A stretch of DNA of 64,000 bases from JAEYZM01 sp943372195 (GTDB lineage: Bacteria > Bacteroidota > Bacteroidia > Sphingobacteriales > Sphingobacteriaceae). The stretch spans positions 185,385-249,384 of the forward strand of contig CALRXS010000002.1 of the NCBI GenBank assembly GCA_943372195.1. Direction: 5' to 3'. Below, piece after piece: positions 45,341-54,042 of the stretch; positions within the stretch are counted from its first letter, which is position 1, and each line of letters opens with the position of its first letter. The position numbers and the translations under genes were made by a program. The notes under the pieces were generated by a model. It ran no database searches. It worked only from the letters and a program-made list of their open reading frames with translations, and was not told where the DNA came from.

Positions 45341-45952
45341 TCAAACAAAAAGCTTCGATAAATAGCAGAACTCTACACCTGCTGTTTTTGCGCATTCTTC
45401 GTCTTCAACTGAGTCTCCGATGAAAATGATATCTTCTTTATTAAGCTCGTGCTCTTCGATGATTTTTAACATGGCATCGGGTGCTGGTTTCGGTTTGATT
45501 TCGTTAGCGAAATAACATTTAATGTATTGCTGCAATCCGTTCCAATCAATTTGAATAATCTTATTGTATTGCTGCTCAGGGTTTCCATTCGTGAGTATGA
45601 ATATTTTTTTATCGAGGTCTACTAATTCATTCAATAATATCTCGATTTCTTTATATAACATGAGCCTCAGCGGCAATCGACCCGTACGCATCAATCGCAA
45701 GAAATTCTCCATATACTCCTCACTTAATGCGAATCGCTCGATTAATTTATTGAATAAATTCTTTCTCCCATTCTGCTCAAACTCATCAATCAAAAACTTC
45801 GTAATCTTATCATGATCAAAGGTCTCTTGATACTCAATGAACTGTCCGATCATATAGTATATCTGATATAGATAATCTTTCTCGGGGTAGAGGGTGTTGT
45901 CGAGATCGAAGATAAAAGCTGATTTTGATGATATGTAAGATTTGTATTTCAT
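45341..45952 (-). CDS. HAD-superfamily hydrolase (pyrimidine 5'-nucleotidase-like)
   Basis: The 203-residue protein shows the four HAD motifs: FDLDNTLY with nucleophile D16 and D18, ILTNGNPEQQ (motif II), KPKPAPDAML (motif III lysine) and GDSVEDEECAKTAG (motif IV). The cap is a helical insert after motif I (C1 type). It resembles YjjG/SDT1-like 5'-nucleotidases and phosphoglycolate-phosphatase-like enzymes; the substrate cannot be named. It starts just before a repeat-rich gap and is in the same direction as the ATP-grasp and PIG-L genes upstream. Confidence 0.88.
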   Translation of the reverse strand: MKYKSYISSKSAFIFDLDNTLYPEKDYLYQIYYMIGQFIEYQETFDHDKITKFLIDEFEQNGRKNLFNKLIERFALSEEYMENFLRLMRTGRLPLRLMLYKEIEILLNELVDLDKKIFILTNGNPEQQYNKIIQIDWNGLQQYIKCYFANEIKPKPAPDAMLKIIEEHELNKEDIIFIGDSVEDEECAKTAGVEFCYLSKLFV

Positions 45953-45961
45953 TGTATTGTA

Positions 45962-46014
45962 TTATGTATTATGTACAAGGTACCACGTACATAATACATT
46001 GTACCTAATACAAA
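45962..46014. repeat. 7- and 14-bp tandem repeats with a 13-bp hairpin
   Basis: TTATGTA is repeated twice (45962-45975). ATGTATTATGTAC (45964-45976) is the exact inverse of 45987-45999. From 45987 a 14-bp unit GTACATAATACATT / GTACCTAATACAAA follows. The GTACCTAATACA word is shared with 38643-38694. Confidence 0.8.
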
Positions 46015-46022
46015 GTACTTGT

Positions 46023-47069
46023 TTAATTAAAAAACACCTCGCTCCAATATCTTATGAACTTCGTTCCCCAGATAACCTGCAAGTCCTCTGCTTCTATCGG
46101 TAAATTAAGTTCTTGTTTAATAGCTAAGGCTGGTAAATTTATTCCTGCTCCGAGTCCGGCGGAAATGGTGCCTTGTACCCTCGGATTTATTTCTAAAATT
46201 TTATAGCGACCATCTTCTGCTTGCTTTACTTGAATGCCAATGTTTCCATGTAAATGCAATGACTTGATGATATCACTACAATATTCAATAATCTCTTTGT
46301 TATAAATAAATTCTCCTTCTACACTGATGCCTTCTTTCATTTTTGTTCTCGAACGTGGAACAATCACAATCGGTTGTCCGTTGTTCGCTAAACAATCGAC
46401 CGAAAACTCAATACCCGGCAAATACTCTGAAATTAGAATCTCTGGGAAATGATATTTCTCTATCAGCTCCTCTAATTTTTCTAATCGCATATAAGTATTG
46501 TTCGGCTTCTCGTTGAACAATAAATGAAATTCATCAATCGCTGGGTCAAGTATTCTGAATCCGCGTGAACCATTAGAAACACAAGGCTTGAAGCAAACTT
46601 TTTTATTCGGGTAATCAAGATATTCTAAGGCTGATTTTAATTCATCAAGTTTACGTATCAACCTGAATTTCGGGACATCAATATTAAACTGTTCTAGATG
46701 TTGGTACAATCTACCTTTATCATTAGCGATGTTTAATACTTGCTCATCTGATACTAATACATGTACCCCGATGGTTCTGAATTCATCTTTATGTGCAGAG
46801 AGTGGAAATAATTCTCTCGTCACTAAAGGCATTAGCACTTGCACTTTTTCTTTTAAACAAATTGAACGAATAGCTGGAATGAAATCTGGGTCAGTAGCCT
46901 TCGGAATCAGATTGAAGTTTCCGTATAAATATTTACCCACTGCCGAATCACTAGCATCTGCTAAAATCAAATGGACATTCTCCATTTGACTCAAACACCT
47001 AATAATACCAGCAGCTCCAGGCGCACCAGCACCTGTCATCAAAACATTAATTTGATTTACATGATCCAT
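46023..47069 (-). CDS. ATP-grasp enzyme (carbamoyl-phosphate synthase large-chain-like)
   Basis: The 348-residue protein has an N-terminal Rossmann-like preATP-grasp domain (INVLMTGAGAPGAAGIIRCL, with DASDSAVGKYLYG) and an ATP-grasp domain with KVCFKPCVSNGSRGFRIL, ILISEYLPGIEFSVDCLANN and YKILEINPRVQGTISAGLG, where the E-I-N-P-R motif binds Mg-ATP. Such stand-alone proteins ligate a carboxylate to an amine or thiol and are common in surface polysaccharide and peptide gene groups. It overlaps the PIG-L deacetylase gene by 13 nt, so both come from one mRNA and probably modify the same cell-envelope or glycan product. Confidence 0.85.
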   Translation of the reverse strand: MDHVNQINVLMTGAGAPGAAGIIRCLSQMENVHLILADASDSAVGKYLYGNFNLIPKATDPDFIPAIRSICLKEKVQVLMPLVTRELFPLSAHKDEFRTIGVHVLVSDEQVLNIANDKGRLYQHLEQFNIDVPKFRLIRKLDELKSALEYLDYPNKKVCFKPCVSNGSRGFRILDPAIDEFHLLFNEKPNNTYMRLEKLEELIEKYHFPEILISEYLPGIEFSVDCLANNGQPIVIVPRSRTKMKEGISVEGEFIYNKEIIEYCSDIIKSLHLHGNIGIQVKQAEDGRYKILEINPRVQGTISAGLGAGINLPALAIKQELNLPIEAEDLQVIWGTKFIRYWSEVFFN

Positions 47070-47695
47070 CGTACTACCTCAAATACTTCTGCATAACGTT
47101 CAGAAATTTGTACTCCTCTCGTTCTTGCTAAGCCTCGTAAAAATTCTTCGTTTGCATAAGGTCTATGCTTCTGACTATCGTATTGTGCCAATGCATCTAT
47201 CTTTTTACGAATATGATTTTCTTCTAGGGGAATAAAACAGGTAGTATCAAAACTGATATTATTCCATGGTAACTCGTACGATAATATAGAGTTTGTCTTA
47301 TAAGCTCTTAATGCTTCTTGCGAAATCGTTGCATGATCTTGATGCAAATCTGTTAAAGAAGGTACCAATACTAAACTCGGTGAAATCTTATTTTTCAAAT
47401 CGATAAGATCTTGCAAAATCGCTTGTCGATGATAACTGAAAGTTCTCACCTCATAGTTGAACAAAAACAAATTCTCTTTCGGAATTCCCAAAACAGCTGT
47501 CGCTGCTTTTACTTCTTTGATTAAAATATCAGAAGGTAAATGTGTCGGCACTGAAATTTCACAAGCAGAAAATGCTGCATAATATACCTCATGCCCTTGC
47601 TCTATAAATTTTGAAATACTACCACCACAACCTAACTCACCGTCATCTGTATGAGGAGCTAAAACTAATATAGTTTGCTTACTTGATTTAAACAT
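47057..47695 (-). CDS. PIG-L family N-deacetylase
   Basis: The 212-residue protein contains the zinc-binding APHTDDGELGCGG motif (H15, D17, D18) and the second site TDLHQDHATIS, which together identify the PIG-L/LmbE family. Family members remove acetyl groups from N-acetylglucosamine derivatives, including in cell-surface glycans and in low-molecular-weight thiol synthesis. No signal peptide is present. The gene begins the ATP-grasp operon (13-nt overlap) and lies opposite a GT-C transferase gene, which favours a role in envelope sugars. In Bacteroidota a bacillithiol role (BshB) is another possibility. Confidence 0.88.
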   Translation of the reverse strand: MFKSSKQTILVLAPHTDDGELGCGGSISKFIEQGHEVYYAAFSACEISVPTHLPSDILIKEVKAATAVLGIPKENLFLFNYEVRTFSYHRQAILQDLIDLKNKISPSLVLVPSLTDLHQDHATISQEALRAYKTNSILSYELPWNNISFDTTCFIPLEENHIRKKIDALAQYDSQKHRPYANEEFLRGLARTRGVQISERYAEVFEVVRWIM

Positions 47696-47767
47696 AATTG
47701 ATAAATAACGATGAAATATACTTAGTTTTATGCAAATTCATAAAAGAATTTAGAATTTAAGCACATT

Positions 47768-49240
47768 ATGTCAATTAAAAAAACACCTGCTATTATCTTT
47801 CTAAGCATTGTTTTCGTATTGAATCTAATACATTTAAATAAAGTTCCTATTGCCTGGATCGATGAGATTATGTTAATCGACCCAGCTTGGAATTTTATAG
47901 ATAAAGGCTTATTCGCCGGACCTATGTGGCCACATAAAGGAGCTGAATCGGTCTTCTTAGCTTATCTCCCACTGTCGTCTTTTATTCATGTGATTGACTT
48001 AAGTATTTTCCCTGCTGAAATATTTTATACGAGACTCCCTTGGCTAATCGCCTACATCCTGCTATGTTATTTTTTATATCAATACCTAGCTGCAAGATAT
48101 TTGCTTTTACCCAATGCCATTTTATTAGTCTTGTGTTTATTTGTTTGCGATGAAGCGATTAACCATTCATTGCGCAACGGACGTGTAGAGATGCCAAGCA
48201 TGGCCATCATCGCTGCTTTATTTTACTTGAACATCCGAAGTATTCGACCTAGTGTACAAGCGGTATTAATTTCTTTATTGCTAATTTCTCACCCAGGTTT
48301 ATATCCGATTGCATTAGTGTTCGCCTTGAATTTATTGACGAAAAAAGCAAGTATTTTAAAGCGCTTTCAATATGTTGTAAGCATCACCATTTTCCCTCTT
48401 ATCTATTTATACCTAGCGAATTTTGATTTTAACGCCATCTATCAACAACTCATATTGCACGGTAAAGAGCATGATGAAACTGCAATTGTGGGGAGTTTAT
48501 TTCAACATCATTTTATCGATCGCTTTTTGCCCGTTTATAAATATCAACCCTGGATGTTAGCATTCCATATAGCTTCATACGCTTATTGTATTTACAGCAT
48601 CCTTCTACGATGGAATCCGCGTGTACAAATTCTTGAATGGGCCTTTTTGTTAACTGCTACTTTTTGGTTTTTCAACCTCGCTCCTTTTAACAGATATACT
48701 TCTATTTTAAGCTTGATGATGTTTATGATGTTACCCGGATTTTTGCAAAGGGTTTTATCATTATTCGGATTTCTGCGTATCAATTTACAATCATTACGCA
48801 CTTGGCAAATTGCCTTATACCTAGTTTTTTTAAGCATTGCAGCCGCACCATTTATGATTCGACATTTTACAGTAGCTCAACAATGGGAAGCTAGAAATGA
48901 ATACAAAGTATATGATTGGCTTGATAAAGAGATTGCACCTAAAGCGAATGAAAAAATATTAATCATCGATGAGGCGATCGGATTTTATTATGCGATGAAG
49001 TATGAAAATATTGATTTCACATTGCCTTATTCACTCGATAAATACTCTACTGAAAATTATAATCGTGTATATTATCTAAGCTTTAGAGAGGCTCCGAAAT
49101 TAGCTATAAAGCAACATGAATACTTAGTAAATGATGATTTGAAATTTAAACTAAGCAATCAAAAAATATTTACTTACAATCATTTGACTTTGTATCAAGT
49201 GAATAATGAAGAAGCATTAAGAGAATTAAAAAGAAAATAA
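47768..49240 (+). CDS. integral-membrane GT-C glycosyltransferase-like protein
   Basis: The 490-residue protein has 10-12 hydrophobic helices. The N-terminal first loop carries IAWIDEIMLIDPAWNFIDKG, with the acidic D-E pair characteristic of GT39/ArnT-type transferases, and a later LRNGRVEMPSMAIIA motif. A periplasmic soluble C-terminal part begins at about residue 390 (WDLDKEI...). These enzymes take sugars from polyprenyl-phosphate carriers and attach them to lipid or protein. The gene is divergent from the PIG-L/ATP-grasp pair and could act in the same envelope pathway. Substrate is not identified. Confidence 0.8.
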   Translation: MSIKKTPAIIFLSIVFVLNLIHLNKVPIAWIDEIMLIDPAWNFIDKGLFAGPMWPHKGAESVFLAYLPLSSFIHVIDLSIFPAEIFYTRLPWLIAYILLCYFLYQYLAARYLLLPNAILLVLCLFVCDEAINHSLRNGRVEMPSMAIIAALFYLNIRSIRPSVQAVLISLLLISHPGLYPIALVFALNLLTKKASILKRFQYVVSITIFPLIYLYLANFDFNAIYQQLILHGKEHDETAIVGSLFQHHFIDRFLPVYKYQPWMLAFHIASYAYCIYSILLRWNPRVQILEWAFLLTATFWFFNLAPFNRYTSILSLMMFMMLPGFLQRVLSLFGFLRINLQSLRTWQIALYLVFLSIAAAPFMIRHFTVAQQWEARNEYKVYDWLDKEIAPKANEKILIIDEAIGFYYAMKYENIDFTLPYSLDKYSTENYNRVYYLSFREAPKLAIKQHEYLVNDDLKFKLSNQKIFTYNHLTLYQVNNEEALRELKRK

Positions 49241-49255
49241 TTTAGATATTTGGGC

Positions 49256-49906
49256 ATGTTAAAGGCAGTAAATCTTTTTAAGTCATACGGACAGTTACCT
49301 ATATTAAAAAACATAAATGTTTCATTTGCTGAAAATGAAATGGTCGCAATTGTAGGCCCCTCAGGTGCTGGTAAAAGTACCCTACTCCATTTACTAGGTA
49401 CACTCGACACTGCTGATAGTGGTAGCATTTTATTCAACAACAAAGATCTAAGCAAATTAAAAGCGAAAGAACTTAATAAATTAAGAAACAAAGAATTCGG
49501 ATTCATTTTTCAATTTCATCATTTATTACCTGAATTTTCTGCGATAGAAAATGTATGTATACCAGGCTGGATAGCCGAGCAATCGATGAATCAAACACGC
49601 AAGAGAGCGGCAGAATTATTAGAGATCGTCGGACTCTCACATCGTTTAGAACATAAGCCTTCAGAGCTTTCGGGTGGTGAACAACAGCGAGTAGCCATTG
49701 CAAGAGCCTTGATGAATAATGCGAAAGTAATTTTTGCAGATGAACCCACCGGAAATTTAGATACTCAAAATGCTTTGCAGATAAATGAATTGTTTAAAGA
49801 ATTGAAAAAAGAATTTAAGCAAACATTCATCATCGTTACGCATAACGAAGAGCTTGCAAAATCTGCAGACCGTATCATCCACATGAAAGATGGTGAAATT
49901 ATTTAA
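49256..49906 (+). CDS. lolD: ABC transporter ATPase of the LolD/MacB type
   Basis: Using ATG at 49256 (MLKAVNLFKSYG) gives 216 residues; a TTG two codons earlier is also in frame. Motifs are Walker A GPSGAGKST, Q-loop FGFIFQFHHLLPEFSA, signature LSGGEQQRVAIARAL, Walker B VIFADEPTGNLD and the H-loop IVTHNEE. The sequence pattern fits lipoprotein-release ATPases that work with LolC/E, moving lipoproteins to the outer membrane. No permease gene is next to it, so assignment to LolD versus another MacB-like family is by similarity only. Its 3' end overlaps that of the convergent DUF5916 gene by 4 nt. Confidence 0.85.
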   Translation: MLKAVNLFKSYGQLPILKNINVSFAENEMVAIVGPSGAGKSTLLHLLGTLDTADSGSILFNNKDLSKLKAKELNKLRNKEFGFIFQFHHLLPEFSAIENVCIPGWIAEQSMNQTRKRAAELLEIVGLSHRLEHKPSELSGGEQQRVAIARALMNNAKVIFADEPTGNLDTQNALQINELFKELKKEFKQTFIIVTHNEELAKSADRIIHMKDGEII

Positions 49907-52341
49907 GACTTATTTTTAGTAAAATATCTATAGTCTAAGAAATACAGAATCTTCACATTGAAAGTATTCGTTTGATTATTTCGGATGGTACCGTAGAAAC
50001 TATCAATCAATCGATCTCCACTATATCTTTCTACACCCAATGATCTTGTAAATGTTTCAATAGAATTTTTCCAAACAATAATTAAATCACTACCAGGTGC
50101 AAACCTCCAACTATATACCAAGTCAATGTTGAAGAAGTTTACGTTGAAATTATTATTACCTGTATAATTTGTAGAGTCTGGCAAGAGATTTCCCGATTGA
50201 ACATCCAGCAATTTATAATTCAAAATCTCTACCGTACTCCAATAATGACGAGCTCTGAAAGTCAATGAAGTATTCTTATTGAAGATATACGACATGTTCA
50301 ATGTGTTCACATGATTGCGAACATCTCTGAAAGCAAAATAAATATTTTCATTAACAGTTCTTGAATAACCTTGGTTGTTATGATCAAAAGAAAAACTAAA
50401 CTCATAATTTAATTTTAACTGATCAGAAAAACGAACAATTGGCATTACTGAAATTTCTCTAAAAATACCACCTGCTGTGAAATCTCTGTAATAAGCGACT
50501 GTCATATCAAGTGCAAAAGGTTTACGATAATCAGATGAAACACCTGTATTACCTCCATACCAATTCGGACCAATAAACTTCAATCCCGCTTGACGTGGCT
50601 CATAAAAATCGTGTTTACCCAAGGGATTTATATTCACATTGAACCATTGTGTTAACCAGTTTTTCCAAGTATGTACATGTGATAAATTCAATTGTACTTC
50701 TTGATATTTATGACCTAAATAAGTAGTAGAATAAAAAAGATTCGCTCTAGTACTCCAGCTTAAAAAATATTTACCAGGCTTGAATTCATTATAACTCACA
50801 TTTGCATTGTGTGTAATTTCATTCGCGTAAAAAAGAATACCTAAATCATTAGGGTCGAACTTATCATTCCTGACATTTCTATTGAAACTATATTTAAAAT
50901 TACCACTCACTTTTGCAAATTGAATTGCATATGAGTAGCCAGTGCTCAAAGAATCAACAAACATTTTGTTGCTTATAGACACATTACCATTCCATCTAAA
51001 AACATCACGCTTATCTCCTCTAGCAAAACTTAATGCAGTAACGTTCGCATTATTTCTAGTACCTGCTCTAGTAACATTTGTATTCATTAAGGTTACGAAA
51101 CTATTATTCTTTAATGTTTGATTAAAAGCAACGACATTATAATTCGTAAAAGGCTCTGTTACTATATTATATTCCACTCCATTCGAATCTCTTACTCTTG
51201 CATTTGCTTCAGATGTTATCGCATTTAAAAATCCGATCCCTAAGCCCCCCGGAGTTCTACCCGTAACTTTTGTCGCATTTATCAATTGAATTTGTTGCGG
51301 ATTATCGACAACAGTCACCGTAGAATCTGCAGCCATCGCATTTACTTGCGAGAATTTCTTAGGTCTACCACCAATTCTTCTTGAGTAAAAAAGATTATTC
51401 AAATTAAAGAGTTCGGTGCCTTCGATAAAAAACGGACGATAATCTTGAAATTGAATTTCAAATGCCGAAAGATTTAAAACCTGATTATCTGATTGTACTT
51501 GTCCGAAGTCAGGCGCCAATGTCATATCCAAGGTAAAACTCTCATTGATTCCATACTTTAAATCAAGTCCGGCATTATACGAAGTCGACCAATTGCTCTT
51601 CCCCTTCACATTATAAGGAAAATGACTTGCATTGATACCCACATAAGGCGTGAACGACATACGTATCGGAGATTTAATAGATTCGATACCGCTCAAAGTA
51701 CCGTAATAAGAAATGATGTTTTGTACATCCGGAGAAATAAATTGCCACTGATCGATTTCACGATTTCTACGGATGTTACGTGTTATTTGCAATCCCCATG
51801 TTTGTATATCTTTTTCAGGGAAACGAATGGCCATGTAGGGAATTTTCATTTCTAATTGCCAGCCATCTTCAGTGATTTTTACTTCAGAATCCCATACTAC
51901 ATCAAAAGTCTCAGCACCAGTCTTTTGGTCAAATTGAACACCTGCAGCAGTGACACCGAATTCAAATCTATTTTGTTTATCGTTGAAGGTATCGAAATGA
52001 ATGCTGAACCAATCGGTATTTCCGTAATTATCTCTGATAGAGAGCTCTTTTAAAATACTGTCGGCCGATTTATCGTATAAAATTGCGGCGATGTAGATAG
52101 CTTCATTATCGTAGGCAATCATGACCTCTGATTTTTGTGAAGCTTTAGAACCAGGGTAAGGTTCACGTTGTGCGAAGTCACTGGCACGTTCGGCATTTTG
52201 CCAAATAGCTTCGTCTAGAACGGCGTCAATTTTCGGACTAGCGTTTACACGTTTGGCTTTCAAAGATTTACGAGAGTCTTGACTCTGCGAAAAGCTAATC
52301 GAGCTTATTAGAATGAAAAATGAAATAAATAGTAAACGCAT
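49903..52341 (-). CDS. DUF5916 outer-membrane protein with CBM9-like N-terminal domain
   Basis: The 812-residue protein has a signal peptide (FISFFILISSISFSQ) and then a domain of the carbohydrate-binding module 9-like type (about 25-215: RVNASPKIDAVLDEAIWQNA, SEVMIAYDNEAIYIAAILYD, WQLEMKIPYMAIRFPEKD). The remaining 600 residues are the DUF5916 beta-barrel-like region, with FDPNDLG and many alternating aromatic strands. The mix is common in Bacteroidota and is taken to be an outer-membrane protein of unknown task. The 3' end overlaps lolD by 4 nt in the opposite direction. Confidence 0.85.
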   Translation of the reverse strand: MRLLFISFFILISSISFSQSQDSRKSLKAKRVNASPKIDAVLDEAIWQNAERASDFAQREPYPGSKASQKSEVMIAYDNEAIYIAAILYDKSADSILKELSIRDNYGNTDWFSIHFDTFNDKQNRFEFGVTAAGVQFDQKTGAETFDVVWDSEVKITEDGWQLEMKIPYMAIRFPEKDIQTWGLQITRNIRRNREIDQWQFISPDVQNIISYYGTLSGIESIKSPIRMSFTPYVGINASHFPYNVKGKSNWSTSYNAGLDLKYGINESFTLDMTLAPDFGQVQSDNQVLNLSAFEIQFQDYRPFFIEGTELFNLNNLFYSRRIGGRPKKFSQVNAMAADSTVTVVDNPQQIQLINATKVTGRTPGGLGIGFLNAITSEANARVRDSNGVEYNIVTEPFTNYNVVAFNQTLKNNSFVTLMNTNVTRAGTRNNANVTALSFARGDKRDVFRWNGNVSISNKMFVDSLSTGYSYAIQFAKVSGNFKYSFNRNVRNDKFDPNDLGILFYANEITHNANVSYNEFKPGKYFLSWSTRANLFYSTTYLGHKYQEVQLNLSHVHTWKNWLTQWFNVNINPLGKHDFYEPRQAGLKFIGPNWYGGNTGVSSDYRKPFALDMTVAYYRDFTAGGIFREISVMPIVRFSDQLKLNYEFSFSFDHNNQGYSRTVNENIYFAFRDVRNHVNTLNMSYIFNKNTSLTFRARHYWSTVEILNYKLLDVQSGNLLPDSTNYTGNNNFNVNFFNIDLVYSWRFAPGSDLIIVWKNSIETFTRSLGVERYSGDRLIDSFYGTIRNNQTNTFNVKILYFLDYRYFTKNKS

Positions 52342-52472
52342 TTGTAAATTGATGTGCGAATGTCCAAAAATTATGCCTCTTTTTAAAAATAAACTTGTAA
52401 CAATTACATGTTGAATAAAATCGCTTTTAAAATTGCTTGAGAAAACCTACTTTTACGGCAAATTCAAAGAAA

Positions 52473-53666
52473 ATGAACATTCACGAATATCAAGGAAAAT
52501 CAATTTTAAAATCATTCGGAGTAAGAATACAAGAAGGTATTGTTGCAGAGAATGTAGAACAAGCTGTTGAAGCTGCAAAACAATTACAAGCAGAGACTGG
52601 TACTGGATGGTGGGTTATTAAAGCTCAGATTCATGCAGGCGGACGTGGTAAAGGTGGCGGTGTAAAATTAGCGAAGAGCCTTGATGATGTAAAAGAGAAA
52701 GCAGAGCAAATCATTGGTATGCAATTGATCACACCTCAAACAGGTGCTGAAGGTAAATTGGTAAACAAGGTATTAGTTGCTCAAGACGTTTACTACCCAG
52801 GTGTTTCAGAGACGAAAGAATTTTACATGAGTGTATTGTTAGACCGTGCAAAAGGTAGAAACATCATCATGTATTCAACTGAAGGTGGTATGGACATTGA
52901 AGAGGTAGCAGAAAAAACTCCTCATTTGATTTTCAAAGAAGAGGTTGATCCGAAGGTAGGTTTACAAGGATTCCAAACAAGAAAGATTGCTTTCAACTTA
53001 GGTTTAGAAGGTGATGCATTCAAAGACATGACGAAGTTCATCGCAGCTTTATACAAAGCTTACGAGCATACTGACTCAGCAATGTTTGAAATCAATCCGG
53101 TTTTAAAAACATCAGATAACAAAATATTAGCAGTAGATGCGAAAGTAAGTTTAGACGATAACGCATTATACCGTCATCCAGATTATAGAGAGATGCGCGA
53201 CGTAACTGAAGAAGACCCAACAGAGGTTGAAGCAGGCAAGTCGAACTTAAACTATGTGAAGTTAGATGGTAACGTTGGATGTATGGTAAATGGTGCCGGC
53301 TTAGCGATGGCTACGATGGATATCATCAAGTTATCAGGTGGTGATCCAGCAAACTTCTTAGACGTAGGTGGTACTGCAAATGCAAAAACAGTAGAAGCAG
53401 CTTTCCATATCATTTTGAAAGACCCTAACGTAAAAGCAATTTTGATCAATATCTTCGGAGGTATCGTTCGTTGCGACAGAGTAGCTCAAGGTGTTATCGA
53501 TGCATACAATAACATTGGCAATATTCCAGTTCCAATCATTGTACGTTTACAAGGAACAAACGCTGTGGAAGCGAAAAAATTAATAGATGATTCAGGCTTG
53601 AAGGTGTTCTCGGCGATTGCGTTGCAGGATGCAGCGGATCTAGTGAAGCAGGTTTTGAATAAATAG
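52473..53666 (+). CDS. sucC: succinyl-CoA synthetase, beta subunit
   Basis: The start is set at ATG 52473 (MNIHEYQGKSILKSFGV), giving 397 residues and matching the family's N-terminus; the frame continues upstream to a TTG at 52437 but that adds 12 unlikely residues. The protein is the ATP-grasp subunit of the citric-acid-cycle enzyme that makes ATP (or GTP) from succinyl-CoA. Motifs: QIHAGGRGKGGGVKLAK, FEINPVLKT, VDAKVSLDDNALYRH, LDVGGTANAKTVEAAF and NIFGGIVRCDRVAQG. The alpha subunit sucD is not in this window, so the two are unlinked. A terminator follows 30 bp after the stop. Confidence 0.95.
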   Translation: MNIHEYQGKSILKSFGVRIQEGIVAENVEQAVEAAKQLQAETGTGWWVIKAQIHAGGRGKGGGVKLAKSLDDVKEKAEQIIGMQLITPQTGAEGKLVNKVLVAQDVYYPGVSETKEFYMSVLLDRAKGRNIIMYSTEGGMDIEEVAEKTPHLIFKEEVDPKVGLQGFQTRKIAFNLGLEGDAFKDMTKFIAALYKAYEHTDSAMFEINPVLKTSDNKILAVDAKVSLDDNALYRHPDYREMRDVTEEDPTEVEAGKSNLNYVKLDGNVGCMVNGAGLAMATMDIIKLSGGDPANFLDVGGTANAKTVEAAFHIILKDPNVKAILINIFGGIVRCDRVAQGVIDAYNNIGNIPVPIIVRLQGTNAVEAKKLIDDSGLKVFSAIALQDAADLVKQVLNK

Positions 53667-53672
53667 TATTGC

Positions 53673-53693
53673 AGTAGCTAGTAGCTAGTAGCT
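53673..53693. repeat. 7-bp tandem repeat (AGTAGCT), three units
   Basis: Three exact units lie between the sucC stop and its terminator. The same heptamer occurs three times upstream of metB (37760-37780). Confidence 0.85.
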
Positions 53694-53695
53694 AG

Positions 53696-53730
53696 AAAAG
53701 GTGGTCGATTTTACTCGACCACCTTTTTTT
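53696..53730 (+). terminator. rho-independent terminator of sucC
   Basis: AAGGTGGTCGA (53698-53708) pairs with TCGACCACCTT (53715-53725) across TTTTAC and is followed by a run of T. It is a textbook intrinsic terminator, 30 bp after the sucC stop. Confidence 0.92.
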
Positions 53731-53827
53731 ATTAAAGGTTTTTCAGCCTTTGGCTTTCTGAATGAATAAAGTTTACTACTACTGGTTAAAATTAAATACC
53801 TTCGCCACGCCCGAAAAATCTCCCCAA

Positions 53828-53951
53828 CCTTTTAAATTTTGAAATGAAAAGGTGTGATAATAAACTTAGAAAGTAATCAGTAATGACCGTCGTACGATTA
53901 TAATTATTGCAGAGGAACTAATTGCTTTTTTCATTTACAAAATTTAAAAGG
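53828..53951. repeat. hairpin element with conserved-end 75-nt core (copy B)
   Basis: Arms CCTTTTAAATTTTGAAATG (from 53828, left arm to 53850) and its near-inverse (53926-53951) enclose a 75-nt core that starts GGTGTGAT, has TTAGAAA at about residue 16-22 of the core, and ends CTAATTGC. Copy A (45179-45323) has the same core ends but entirely different arms. Confidence 0.7.
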
Positions 53952-53991
53952 TGAAAAAGAAAAAAGAAAAATTACTCATAACGAAATTCAA

Positions 53992-54029
53992 AATTAATTA
54001 GCTTTTGAATATTCAAAAGCTAATTAATT
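53992..54029. repeat. 38-bp perfect palindrome upstream of tsaC
   Basis: The sequence is exactly self-complementary over 38 bp, centred between 54010 and 54011 (half-site ...AATTAGCTTTTGAAT). It lies 14 bp before the tsaC start codon. It could form a cruciform or a leader hairpin that affects translation, or bind a dimeric regulator. Confidence 0.75.
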
Positions 54030-54042
54030 AGTAAATTGCGTT

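Larger units (their letters stand above)
53731..54042. other. intergenic stretch before tsaC, filled with structured repeats
   Basis: No gene is seen in these 312 bases. The stretch holds the second hairpin element (53828-53951) and a 38-bp perfect palindrome (53992-54029) just ahead of the tsaC start. Confidence 0.8.

Noticed and set aside
52437..52472. A TTG start 36 bp upstream of the sucC ATG
   Set aside because: SucC proteins begin MNIHEYQGK; the upstream codons have no family match.
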